The notes beneath the pieces were generated by a model that was not told the origin of the DNA, did not search any database, and saw nothing but the letters and a program-made list of their open reading frames with translations. Both the position numbers and the translations under genes were made by a program. A stretch of DNA of 64,000 nt from an uncultured Lachnospiraceae bacterium (GTDB taxonomy: Bacteria > Bacillota > Clostridia > Lachnospirales > Lachnospiraceae): contig CANQNN010000006.1 in assembly GCA_947625205.1 (NCBI GenBank), forward strand, positions 1 to 64,000, written 5' to 3'. Numbering within the stretch: position 1 is the stretch's first letter; every line of letters begins with the position of its first letter. Positions 24,975 through 33,255 of this stretch are shown in pieces.

Positions 24975-26153
24975 TCAGCATTCCCGGCGTATCATTCCCG
25001 ACCGCCGGATCGCCTCTACCGCCTCATTGATAGTCTCTACCGGCAGCGTCAGGGCAAACCGCACATGCCCGGCGCCCAGCGTTCCGAAGCTGCTTCCCGG
25101 AGTGCACAGCACACCGCTCTTCTCCAAAAGCTCCATAACAAAAGCGACATCGTCCGTATAGCCGTCCGGGATCTTCGCCCAGGCAAACATCGTACCCTCG
25201 CTGTCTTCAACTGGCCAGCCGATCCTGCGCAATCCACCGCACAGGGCGTCTCTTCTCTTCTGATACTCGGCGCACTGGTCCTTCACCATTTGATCCGGTC
25301 CTGTAAGCGCCGCGACCGCGCCGTACTGTACCGGCAGATATGTTCCATAATCGATCTGGGAACGGAATCTCTTAAAAGCGGCTACGATCTCGCAGTTACC
25401 CACCAGAAAACTAACTCTGGCGCCCGTATAGTTAAACGATTTGGACAGCGAATAAAATTCCACTGCGATCTTTTTGGCATCGGGAACCCTCAATATAGAT
25501 TTGCCGATCCTGCCGTCATAAATAATATCAGAGTATGCGTTATCATGAATAATGACAATATTATGTTTGATCGCCCAGGGGATCAGCCTTTCATAGAAAG
25601 CGTCCGGCGCGGTTTTGCAGACCGGATTGAGCGGATAGGATACGATCATACACCTGGCGCGTTTTAGCAGCGCTTCATCCATTCCGTCAAGATCGGGCAG
25701 ATAATGATTATCCTCCGTCAGATCGTATGTCACTATATCCGCCCCCGCCAGAGACGGCCCGATCCCGAATATCGGATAGCCGGGGTTCGGCACAAGAACA
25801 ACATCGCCGGGATCACACATCGTCATACAGATATGCGTTATCCCTTCCTGGGAACCGTATACGGACATGATCTCATTTTTCTCAAGAGATACCTGATAGC
25901 GCTTCCGGTAACGCTCCTGCACGGCGGCGATAAGCTCCGGTATATCCACCAGCGCATACTTATAATTTTCCGGCTTCGACGCCGCCGCGGTCACAGCATC
26001 CATAATGTGCTTCGCCGGTTTAAAATCCGGGGTGCCGACGGACAGGTTATATATCTTCCTTCCCTTTTTTTCCGCCTCGTCCTTCTTCCCGTTCAGTACC
26101 TGAAATATACCCGCCTCATAGTCTTTCATGCGGTCTGCAAACTGTATGCTCAT
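24975..26153 (-). CDS. Class I/II PLP-dependent aminotransferase
   Basis: A 392-residue fold-type I aminotransferase. The PLP lysine is K238 in SLSKSFNYTGAR, with D204 and Y207 in IHDNAYSDI and R246 after the lysine. The N-terminal NLSVGTPDF motif is typical of the aspartate/alanine/LL-diaminopimelate aminotransferase group. Substrate cannot be fixed from sequence; LL-diaminopimelate or alanine/aspartate-type activity is most likely. It lies 12 bases after the WYL regulator gene on the same strand, so the two are probably one operon. Confidence 0.85.
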   Translation of the reverse strand: MSIQFADRMKDYEAGIFQVLNGKKDEAEKKGRKIYNLSVGTPDFKPAKHIMDAVTAAASKPENYKYALVDIPELIAAVQERYRKRYQVSLEKNEIMSVYGSQEGITHICMTMCDPGDVVLVPNPGYPIFGIGPSLAGADIVTYDLTEDNHYLPDLDGMDEALLKRARCMIVSYPLNPVCKTAPDAFYERLIPWAIKHNIVIIHDNAYSDIIYDGRIGKSILRVPDAKKIAVEFYSLSKSFNYTGARVSFLVGNCEIVAAFKRFRSQIDYGTYLPVQYGAVAALTGPDQMVKDQCAEYQKRRDALCGGLRRIGWPVEDSEGTMFAWAKIPDGYTDDVAFVMELLEKSGVLCTPGSSFGTLGAGHVRFALTLPVETINEAVEAIRRSGMIRREC

Positions 26154-26165
26154 AACATGCTTCTC

Positions 26166-27164
26166 CTATTCCTGTTCATACTGCCGCGCCGTATCATACA
26201 GATAGCCGCGGTATTCTTTTACGATATCTTCGGGTGCCGTGATCTTCGCGCCCACGCCAAGTCCCGTCAGCCATCCGTAAAACTGCCCGCTCAGCGCCAC
26301 CTGCACTCTGACCTGAAAATGCTCCTTGTCCTTTTTCCTGACAGGCACATCCTTGCCAAACCGATCCAGCACAACGCCGATAAAATGATTCTCAAACTCT
26401 AACGTAACGATCTCTTCCCTGCCGCCGAACATGCTGAATGTCTTATTGGCATACGCCGCGATATCAAATTTTTCAAACAGCTCTCCGCCCTGCCGGGCAA
26501 CGCCCGCAAGCACTTTGATGTGTCCCATTTTATCCACGCGGAAGTGCTTGATCGTATTGCTCTGTTCGTCATGGGCGATCAGATAATAATTCTCGTCTTT
26601 ACAGGTCAGCGCCCACGGACTGATCCGGTATATTTTACCGTTCTTGCGGGGCACAAGCTCCTTATCCAGATTCCACTCAAGATACTGGAACGATATCTGT
26701 TCGTTATTCTGTATCGCCCTGTGGATATCGTCAACGATATAGTAGATACTCTCATTGGCCGTCTTGATCCGGTTCGCCACATAGACCTGGCGCTGCAGCT
26801 GCTTTGCCTCCGCCCTGGACGCAAGTTTTTCGATCTTTGCGATCAGCTCTCTCGACTTCTTAAGCGTTAGAAATCTGGACGCCTGCACCGTCTCCACCAG
26901 AAGCTTAAGCTCAGCCAGTTCAAACTCCCTGCCCGCCAGATAATAACCTCCGCCCGTTTTTGCCTTGATCAGCACGATATCATACCCAAAATCGATGAGC
27001 TGTGCGATATCGTCATAGATGCTCTTTCGCTCCGCCCTGATACCGTATGCATCCAGCGCATCTATCAGCGCCTGCGCACTCATACAGTGCTCCTCGTCAG
27101 ACTGTTCCGTCAATATTTTCAGCAGATACAGCAGCTTCAGTTTCTGATTCGAAGATTTCGCCAT
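26166..27164 (-). CDS. WYL-domain transcriptional regulator
   Basis: A 332-residue protein. Residues about 5-65 form an HTH_11-type winged helix (KLLYLLKILTEQSDEEHCMSA), followed by a helical linker and a WYL sensor domain at about 140-215 (ISFQYLEWN, then SPWALTCKDENYYLIAHDE). The WYL domain binds nucleic acid or nucleotide-like ligands in studied homologues. The C-terminal WCX extension ends near residue 325. It probably controls its own transcript, which includes the aminotransferase. Confidence 0.85.
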   Translation of the reverse strand: MAKSSNQKLKLLYLLKILTEQSDEEHCMSAQALIDALDAYGIRAERKSIYDDIAQLIDFGYDIVLIKAKTGGGYYLAGREFELAELKLLVETVQASRFLTLKKSRELIAKIEKLASRAEAKQLQRQVYVANRIKTANESIYYIVDDIHRAIQNNEQISFQYLEWNLDKELVPRKNGKIYRISPWALTCKDENYYLIAHDEQSNTIKHFRVDKMGHIKVLAGVARQGGELFEKFDIAAYANKTFSMFGGREEIVTLEFENHFIGVVLDRFGKDVPVRKKDKEHFQVRVQVALSGQFYGWLTGLGVGAKITAPEDIVKEYRGYLYDTARQYEQE

Positions 27165-27204
27165 GATGCCTGCTCCTTTTTCACCGTATATTCCTTCACC
27201 TACG

Positions 27205-27234
27205 CAAAAAAAGGTGTTCGGTATGCGAACACCT
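27205..27234 (-). terminator. Terminator of the small membrane protein gene
   Basis: AGGTGTTCG (27212-27220) pairs perfectly with CGAACACCT (27226-27234), followed on the minus strand by seven T residues. It starts 8 bases after the stop codon of the 59-residue gene. Confidence 0.85.
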
Positions 27235-27241
27235 TATCTCA

Positions 27242-27421
27242 TCATGCATTCTCTGTATCTTCCGTCTGCGCCGCCTCGCTTTCGGCCGCAGCCGCCTTTG
27301 CATCCTTACTTTTTCTCCACTTGACACCGATCACGCACGCAACGATGACCAGCGCGATAATAAGTATAAAGATCAGCAGATAGGATAAAAAAGAATTTAC
27401 AAATAAGATCAGATTTGTCAT
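27242..27421 (-). CDS. Small single-span membrane protein
   Basis: A 59-residue protein not listed in usual ORF size cut-offs. Residues 4-32 are one strong hydrophobic segment; then KWRKSKDAK marks the cytoplasmic side, and the tail is rich in alanine and glutamate. AAGGA lies 9 bases before the ATG. A matching promoter (27505-27534) and a strong terminator (27205-27234) bracket it, which supports a real single-gene unit. No family recognised. Confidence 0.65.
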   Translation of the reverse strand: MTNLILFVNSFLSYLLIFILIIALVIVACVIGVKWRKSKDAKAAAAESEAAQTEDTENA

Positions 27422-27504
27422 ATGTCATCGTCCTTTTCCAAAATATACCGCCTCATCCGCACTGCGATCCGTTATGACCGCCTAAGGATCTTCGGCTTGT
27501 CTCT

Positions 27505-27534
27505 ATGATACCACCAATCAGAAGCTGTCGTCAA
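27505..27534 (-). promoter_or_regulatory. Promoter of the small membrane protein gene
   Basis: On the minus strand: -35 TTGACG (27529-27534), 18-base spacer, -10 TATCAT (27505-27510). The -35 box lies inside the last codons of rnhA. Confidence 0.55.
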
Positions 27535-27988
27535 GCAAGTCTGTGCCGTCCGCCGCCGCTGTCGCCAGCTTATCGCACCGTTCGTTCTCCGGATGCCCGT
27601 CATGCCCTTTTACCCACTGAAAAGTAACGTGATGCGGTTCCTTGGCCTTCAAAAGACGCTCCCACAGATCCGTGTTCCTGACCGGCTTGTTTCCCGCCGT
27701 CTTCCACCCCTTCATAAGCCACCCTTCGATCCAGTGCTCATTGAAAGCATCCGTCACATATTTGGAGTCCGATACCAGAGTCACGTCACAGGGCTTCGTC
27801 AAAGCCTCCAGCCCGGCGATCACCGCCATTAACTCCATCCTGTTATTGGTCGTTTTCTTATACCCGGCGGAATATTGCCGTTCATGGAGCATTCCCTTGC
27901 TGTCTATATACTGCACTATTGTTCCGTACCCGCCCGGCCCCTCAGGATTGCCCCTTGCGGCGCCGTCTGTATAGATCGTCACTTTCAT
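27518..27988 (-). CDS. rnhA: Ribonuclease HI
   Basis: A 156-residue type 1 RNase H of usual length. Catalytic residues are D8 (IYTDGAARGNP), E52 (NRMELMA), D74 (LVSDSKY) and D139 (NERCDKLA), with the histidine of VKGHDGHPENE. It cuts RNA in RNA-DNA hybrids. It starts 3 bases after the stop of the MutS-like gene, so the two are probably cotranscribed. Confidence 0.92.
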   Translation of the reverse strand: MKVTIYTDGAARGNPEGPGGYGTIVQYIDSKGMLHERQYSAGYKKTTNNRMELMAVIAGLEALTKPCDVTLVSDSKYVTDAFNEHWIEGWLMKGWKTAGNKPVRNTDLWERLLKAKEPHHVTFQWVKGHDGHPENERCDKLATAAADGTDLLDDSF

Positions 27989-27991
27989 ATA

Positions 27992-29725
27992 TCATGCCTT
28001 TCCGTCCCTGTTCCCTGCAGCTGTTTGCCAGCTTCCGCTTTCAAGGAAACGCTCTGCCATATTTTCCGCTTCCTCCACAATGCGCTCATCATATCCGAGC
28101 ATTTTAAGAAGCGCGATCGCATTTCTTGTAACTGCCGGGCCGGGCATCAGCCGATAGGGGAAAAAGATGTCGTCCTGCCCGATACGCTCCTCAAAATGAT
28201 AGTTATCGTATTCCTTCTCTAACAGCTTTGTCAGTTCCACATCATGCGTTGCCGCAAAACAGAGTGTATTGTCCGCAGAAAGCATTTTCATGATCTGCGT
28301 TGATGCCGCGATACGCTCCACCGTGTTGGTGCCCCGGAGCACTTCATCCACGAAGCAGAGCACATATGCATTTTCTTCTTTTGCGCTCTTAACCTGATCC
28401 AGTATCCTCTTGATGGATCCGATCTCCACCATATAATAACTTTGCCCGCCCAGAAGATCGTCCTTTAAGGACATGGAGGAATAGACGCGCACAAAAGGAG
28501 CCTCATACCGTTTAGCCGGACATGTGTGGATCGTCTGCGCCAGCACAGCGCAAACCGCCACGGCCCGCAGAAACGTAGATTTGCCGGAAGCATTGGAGCC
28601 TGTGATAAGGACGCCTTTTGCTGTCGATATGGAGTTCTTAACAGGCCTGTCCAGAAGCGGATGATATAAATCTTCTATCGTAATTCTTCTTCCCGCGCCC
28701 TGCTCACGGACATATTGGACCGACGGGACGCACCACGCTCCGTTATCCATGCTCTGTCTGTAAGATGCGATCACAATTGCCGTCTCGATCTGCCCAAGCA
28801 GCGTAACCATCTCATCGATCTCCGATACGTGCCCGCGCACCGCACGAAGCGCCTGATTGAACTGGATCAGATCTAAATAAAATATCATTCTCAGATAGTC
28901 CGTGAAAATGCTTAAGGGGTTGCCGTTTCCTTTTTCCGTAAAGACGATCAGCCATGTATTTCTGATAAATCCACGCATACTGTGATAGCATTCCATCAGC
29001 CTGTCCTGCTCTTTGCTTATGCCCGGGATCCGTCTGCGCCCCATCTGTCTGGCGCCTTCAAGCAGTCTGCAGATATAGCGGAAGCTCGTAATATACGGCT
29101 CGATTTCCTTATATTCCTTAAAGTACCCCGCAATATTGCGGCACAGCATAAGCAGGAAGGCAGTCATACCGATGGGAACCGATACAAACATAACGCCGAG
29201 ACTTGCAATAAGCAGCAGGTCGCTCACAAGATATTTTATATTCTTACGTTCTCCCAGTGTGTCAAGACCGTCCAGATATTCATAGATGGAATATTTTCCC
29301 ATTCTTCCCAGTCCAAACAATATGCTCTGCACATCCCGCCGCTGTTCCCCATGCTCCGCAAAATAATGGATTCGGGCCTCTGCCTCTTCCATCTCATCCT
29401 GTCTGCAGACCGGTGTGCGCAGCCTGTAATAGAGGTATTCATCACCGGCTGCACTGCAGGATACGTTGATCTTACGGTAAATGCTGTCCATATCCAGATC
29501 GTTCCATGTAATGCCGTCTATCTGGTGCTCCTCGGGATGCCTGAGATAATACATGGCTATGTGCTCCATCTCATCCGCTTTATAGCTTCTGGCAGAGGGT
29601 GTGCCGTAGCTTTGATACAGCTTCTCAAGCGTCTGTTTACGGTATTTTCTGCTATTCAGATATTCTATTCCCATAAGGAGCACAATGATAAGAACGATCG
29701 CGCCCGCAAATACAATATACTCCAT
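27992..29725 (-). CDS. MutS-like ATPase with membrane segments
   Basis: A 577-residue protein. The C-terminal half is a MutS domain V ATPase: Walker A GSNASGKS, then the CFVDEVLRGTN Walker B segment and ATHDVELT. The mismatch-recognition domain of true MutS is absent. Residues 3-23 and about 165-205 are hydrophobic, so it is probably membrane-attached. Such proteins form a separate MutS-like branch common in Firmicutes and Bacteroidetes, with unclear function; it should not be taken as the mismatch repair MutS. It is adjacent to the amidohydrolase gene upstream (2 bases) and rnhA downstream. Confidence 0.75.
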   Translation of the reverse strand: MEYIVFAGAIVLIIVLLMGIEYLNSRKYRKQTLEKLYQSYGTPSARSYKADEMEHIAMYYLRHPEEHQIDGITWNDLDMDSIYRKINVSCSAAGDEYLYYRLRTPVCRQDEMEEAEARIHYFAEHGEQRRDVQSILFGLGRMGKYSIYEYLDGLDTLGERKNIKYLVSDLLLIASLGVMFVSVPIGMTAFLLMLCRNIAGYFKEYKEIEPYITSFRYICRLLEGARQMGRRRIPGISKEQDRLMECYHSMRGFIRNTWLIVFTEKGNGNPLSIFTDYLRMIFYLDLIQFNQALRAVRGHVSEIDEMVTLLGQIETAIVIASYRQSMDNGAWCVPSVQYVREQGAGRRITIEDLYHPLLDRPVKNSISTAKGVLITGSNASGKSTFLRAVAVCAVLAQTIHTCPAKRYEAPFVRVYSSMSLKDDLLGGQSYYMVEIGSIKRILDQVKSAKEENAYVLCFVDEVLRGTNTVERIAASTQIMKMLSADNTLCFAATHDVELTKLLEKEYDNYHFEERIGQDDIFFPYRLMPGPAVTRNAIALLKMLGYDERIVEEAENMAERFLESGSWQTAAGNRDGKA

Positions 29726-29727
29726 AA

Positions 29728-31038
29728 TTATCTGAGATTTTCTATGATCTCGTTTGCCTTTCCGTAAATTGCATCCACATCATACTGATCGGAAAATTTA
29801 CCGTTCTCATATAATATTTTCCCGTGGATCATCGTCATCTTCACATTCTGCTTGCTTCCGCTGTATACAATATTCTTGGGAATATTATTGAACGGCTGCA
29901 TATTGGGCTGGTGCAGGTCTATCATAATGATATCCGCAAGCTTTCCTTCCTCAAGCACATCCGTATCGGGCAGGTTCATCGCCTTGGAGCCGTTGACGGT
30001 TGCCATCTTAAGAACCTCCCACGCATCCACTGCGGAGGCATCCATCTCGCGCAGCTTGGCAAGTCCCGTTACCAAAAACATCTCCCTGAACATATCCAGA
30101 CAGTTGTTGCTGGCAGGGCCGTCCGTTCCGATCGCCACGTTTATGCCTCTCTTAAGGTATTCAGATATAGGCGCGATCCCGCTCGCAAGCTTCGTGTTGG
30201 AGCCCGGATTGGTCACGACGCTTAAGCCTCTTTGCTGAAAGATATCCATATCCTTGTCGTCCATCCATACGCAGTGATATCCGCCGCCGCCATAATCAAA
30301 GATCCCCAGCGAATCAAACAGCTGCGGGGGCGTCATCCCATAGCGCTCCTTACACTCCTCCACCTCAGACCGGGTCTCCGACAGGTGGGTAAAAACCGGA
30401 GCTTTATACTTATGAGCCAGCTCCGACACTTTTTCAAGCAATTCCCGGGAGCAAGTATATTCTGCATGAAACCCGATAAAATAACTTAAGAGCGGATCGT
30501 GGCCGTTGTACTGCTGATAACATCTCTCGGTCCGTTTGTAGGACTCTGCATAATCTTCTTCCTTCTGTCCGCTCATACCGCTCACCTGCACGCAGCGCAT
30601 TCCCATGTCCACGCACGCCTTCGCCACGGTATCCGGTGTGAGATACATATCAAAGATCGCCGTAATGCCGCTGGTCAGATATTCCAGGATGGCAAGCCTG
30701 GTCAGATGCTCTATCATCTCACCGTCCAGCTTTGCCTCCACCGGGAATACCCGGTCAAACAGCCAGTCATGAAGCGGCAGATCATCCGCATACGACCTGA
30801 GAAGCGTCATACCTGAATGCGTGTGCGCATCCTTGAAACCAGGCATCAGAAGATTCCCTTCGCAGTCGATCTCCCTGTCCCATACGATACAGCTCTGTCC
30901 GGGTTTTTGATAGACAGGATCCGTATTGCTTCCGTCTCCCACATACAGGATCTTCTCATTCTGTACCCAGACTTCGCCTTCCAATACATCCGCCGACTTC
31001 ATCGTCAGTATCTTTGCGTTATAAAATCTGATATTCAT
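29728..31038 (-). CDS. Amidohydrolase, MTA/SAH deaminase type
   Basis: A 436-residue amidohydrolase. Metal ligands are visible in PGFKDAHTHSGMT, FHAEYTCS, HLSETRSE and the late GTDGPASNN aspartate motif. The family deaminates 5-methylthioadenosine, S-adenosylhomocysteine or related purines; the exact substrate is not decidable here. The frame extends upstream to 31083, overlapping cdd, but the ATG at 31038 with AAAGGCGG before it is better. It lies next to cytidine deaminase and purine nucleoside phosphorylase, consistent with nucleoside salvage. Confidence 0.78.
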   Translation of the reverse strand: MNIRFYNAKILTMKSADVLEGEVWVQNEKILYVGDGSNTDPVYQKPGQSCIVWDREIDCEGNLLMPGFKDAHTHSGMTLLRSYADDLPLHDWLFDRVFPVEAKLDGEMIEHLTRLAILEYLTSGITAIFDMYLTPDTVAKACVDMGMRCVQVSGMSGQKEEDYAESYKRTERCYQQYNGHDPLLSYFIGFHAEYTCSRELLEKVSELAHKYKAPVFTHLSETRSEVEECKERYGMTPPQLFDSLGIFDYGGGGYHCVWMDDKDMDIFQQRGLSVVTNPGSNTKLASGIAPISEYLKRGINVAIGTDGPASNNCLDMFREMFLVTGLAKLREMDASAVDAWEVLKMATVNGSKAMNLPDTDVLEEGKLADIIMIDLHQPNMQPFNNIPKNIVYSGSKQNVKMTMIHGKILYENGKFSDQYDVDAIYGKANEIIENLR

Positions 31039-31051
31039 ATCTGTCCGCCTT

Positions 31052-31516
31052 TCATGTTTTTTCTTTTCTATTTTCTGCCGCAAGATTGTCCGGGCCGAAT
31101 CCCTCCGGCAACAGTTCCCGCAGTGTCATGACCCGATAGTCATCCTCCGACTTTGCAACGATAACCTGAAAATCATCCGGATCGCAGAATTCCATCATGA
31201 CCTGTCTGCAAACGCCGCAGGGATATGCATACTGCGTCAGTACATCTCCCCTGGGGCTTCCGGCAACGGCAATGGCCTTAAAGAATGTGATCCCATCGCT
31301 CACCGCCTTAAAGATCGCCGTCCGCTCGGCACAGTTGCCGGGCGAATAAGCCGCGTTTTCGATATTACAGCCTGTAATGATGCGTCCGTCCCCGGCCAGC
31401 AGAGCCGCGCCGACCTGATAATGTGAATACGGCGAATAGGACTTTTCCCTTGCCCTGATTGCCGCGCAGATCAGAGAGCGTATCACATCCGGCGTCAGTT
31501 TATCCGTACATTCCAT
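31052..31516 (-). CDS. cdd: Cytidine deaminase
   Basis: A 154-residue cytidine deaminase of the homotetramer type. The zinc site is in GNCAERTAIF (cysteine plus catalytic glutamate) and PCGVCRQ (two cysteines); the substrate loop GCNIENAAY is intact. Converts cytidine and deoxycytidine to uridine forms. GGAGGAT precedes the ATG. The tail past residue 130 is slightly longer than the family norm. Part of the salvage group. Confidence 0.92.
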   Translation of the reverse strand: MECTDKLTPDVIRSLICAAIRAREKSYSPYSHYQVGAALLAGDGRIITGCNIENAAYSPGNCAERTAIFKAVSDGITFFKAIAVAGSPRGDVLTQYAYPCGVCRQVMMEFCDPDDFQVIVAKSEDDYRVMTLRELLPEGFGPDNLAAENRKEKT

Positions 31517-31595
31517 ACATAATCCTCCATGTCCGACGTTATACTCTGTTCTGGATCATTCTCTGCAATGATATCATAAAACGTCTGATCATGCT

Positions 31596-32429
31596 TTATA
31601 AATACTGCTTAAACTTCATGACTGACTCAGTCAATAATTTTTCAAATTTTGGTGCAACCGCGTTGGCCGCCTCCTGCACCTCTTCATGGGTGAGCGGCGA
31701 GCTGTTCATACCTGCAGCAAGATTGCTTACGCAGGACACGCCGCAGATCTTCATCCCCATATGGTTGGCTGCGATCGCTTCCACCACGGTACTCATCCCG
31801 ACGGCGCTTACCCCCAGCTTACTTAGCATCTGTATTTCTGCGGGGGTCTCAAAAGACGGACCCGTCAGCTGCGCATATACGCCTTCAAACAGTTCGATCC
31901 CGTTTTCCTGCGCCGTAGATCTTATGACATCCTGCAGATCCTCATCGTATACATGAGACATATCCGGAAATCTTGTCCCAAGCTCATCAATATTCGGTCC
32001 AACTAACGGATTGGGTGCAAAACTGGATATATGATCCCGGATCAGCATCAGACTGCCCGCATGAAACAGCGGATCGATCCCGCCCGAGGCATTGGTCAGG
32101 AATAAAATCTTCGCCCCCATCATTTTCATCAGGCGCGTTGGAAGCACAACATCCGTGACAGGATACCCTTCATAATAATGGACCCGTCCCTGCATCATAA
32201 CTACCGGGACCTCGCCGATATAACCGAAAATAAACTTACCTGCATGTCCGGGTACGGTTGAAACAGGGAAACCCTCGATCTCATTGTACGAAAGCTCTGC
32301 CTTCACATCCGCCGTCCTTGCAAAATTGCCGAGCCCCGATCCTAAGACGATCGCCACTTCCGGCTGAAAATCTATTTTTTTCTTATAACATTCATAGCAT
32401 TTTAAGAGTTTTTCATATACAGGATTCAT
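31596..32429 (-). CDS. Purine nucleoside phosphorylase (trimeric, PNP type)
   Basis: A 277-residue phosphorylase of the low-molecular-mass trimeric class. Motifs: AIVLGSGLGNF (phosphate site), GHAGKFIFG, GRVHYYEGY, LTNASGGI, GPSFETPAEI and the VGMSTVVEAIAAN segment. Cleaves purine nucleosides with phosphate. The frame opens at TTG 32435, but AAGGCGG is spaced for the ATG at 32429. It heads the minus-strand salvage group with cdd and the amidohydrolase. Family members are named punA or deoD in different species. Confidence 0.9.
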   Translation of the reverse strand: MNPVYEKLLKCYECYKKKIDFQPEVAIVLGSGLGNFARTADVKAELSYNEIEGFPVSTVPGHAGKFIFGYIGEVPVVMMQGRVHYYEGYPVTDVVLPTRLMKMMGAKILFLTNASGGIDPLFHAGSLMLIRDHISSFAPNPLVGPNIDELGTRFPDMSHVYDEDLQDVIRSTAQENGIELFEGVYAQLTGPSFETPAEIQMLSKLGVSAVGMSTVVEAIAANHMGMKICGVSCVSNLAAGMNSSPLTHEEVQEAANAVAPKFEKLLTESVMKFKQYL

Positions 32430-32543
32430 TGTCAAACCGCCTTTTTACCTTTCTGTTTTTTACGCTTCTCTATCTCTTTGCCTTTGCGCCTCTTTGTTTA
32501 TGCCTCTCCGCCTTTTACGCTTCGCTGTACCGCATCCGGGCAA

Positions 32544-32954
32544 TTACTGAAGCTGGGAGGTACAGTGTGGACATCTCGTTGCCGTGATGGCCACCTGCTC
32601 CTTGCAGAAAGGACATTCCTTAGTTGTCGCCGGCGCGTCTTCCTTCTTCCGCGACATCTTATTGATAGCCTTGATCAGTATAAATATCACAAGAGAGATC
32701 AGCAGAAAATTGATGATCGCTGCGATGAATGCGCCATAATTCAAGGTGGCCGCATTCTCTCCCTCTCCCAGCACAATGCACAGCGCATTAAAATCAAAAC
32801 CGCCGGTAAGCAATGATAAAACAGGCATCAGAATATCGTTTACCAGAGAAGTAACGATCGCCGTGAAAGCGCCGCCGATAATAATGCCGACCGCCATATC
32901 CATCACGTTTCCTCTTGCCACAAATTTTTTAAATTCCGCCATAAATGTTTTCAT
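32544..32954 (-). CDS. mscL: Large-conductance mechanosensitive channel with zinc-ribbon tail
   Basis: A 136-residue MscL. The gate helix GNVMDMAVGIIIGGAFTAIV and the second membrane helix (about 70-95) are intact. The end adds a zinc ribbon, CPFCK and CPHC, to the cytoplasmic helix, which classical MscL lacks. It releases solutes under osmotic downshock. The frame is open to 33035, but family length and the AAAGGAG upstream favour ATG 32954. Two similar promoters from a 19-bp duplication lie upstream. Confidence 0.85.
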   Translation of the reverse strand: MKTFMAEFKKFVARGNVMDMAVGIIIGGAFTAIVTSLVNDILMPVLSLLTGGFDFNALCIVLGEGENAATLNYGAFIAAIINFLLISLVIFILIKAINKMSRKKEDAPATTKECPFCKEQVAITATRCPHCTSQLQ

Positions 32955-32988
32955 AAGTAATTCTGCTCCTTTCGCACTGTTCATTTTA

Positions 32989-33098
32989 TCTGCGCTTATT
33001 TTACCATAATCTCTGACGCCAACAACATAGATCATTCCGGGAGAATTACGCAGTAATTCTCTTAGCGCAGAGTGCTGACTCTGCGCTTATTTTACCAT
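32989..33098 (-). promoter_or_regulatory. Duplicated promoter region upstream of mscL
   Basis: TCTGCGCTTATTTTACCAT occurs perfectly at 32989-33007 and 33080-33098. On the minus strand each copy reads TGGTAAAAT, an extended -10 box. The distal copy has TTGCGG 17 bases upstream; the proximal copy has TTGTTG 16 bases upstream. Between them lie two perfect hairpins: GAGAATTAC/GTAATTCTC (33041-33061) and AGCGCAGAGT/ACTCTGCGCT (33064-33087). Confidence 0.5.
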
Positions 33099-33255
33099 GA
33101 TTTATGCAAAGCCGCAATCAAACCGGCAAATTTTCCGGCGCATACCTGCACAATATGAAAGAGACGGAACGCCCCTGCATTCCGCCTCCTATACAAATAC
33201 GCTTTTACGGCTGTTAGCTGTTCTTCGCACATACCGGCTCCCATGACAGTTCCGG

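Noticed and set aside
27992-29725. Assigning the MutS-like gene as mismatch repair mutS
   Set aside because: It lacks the mismatch-binding and connector domains and has membrane segments.
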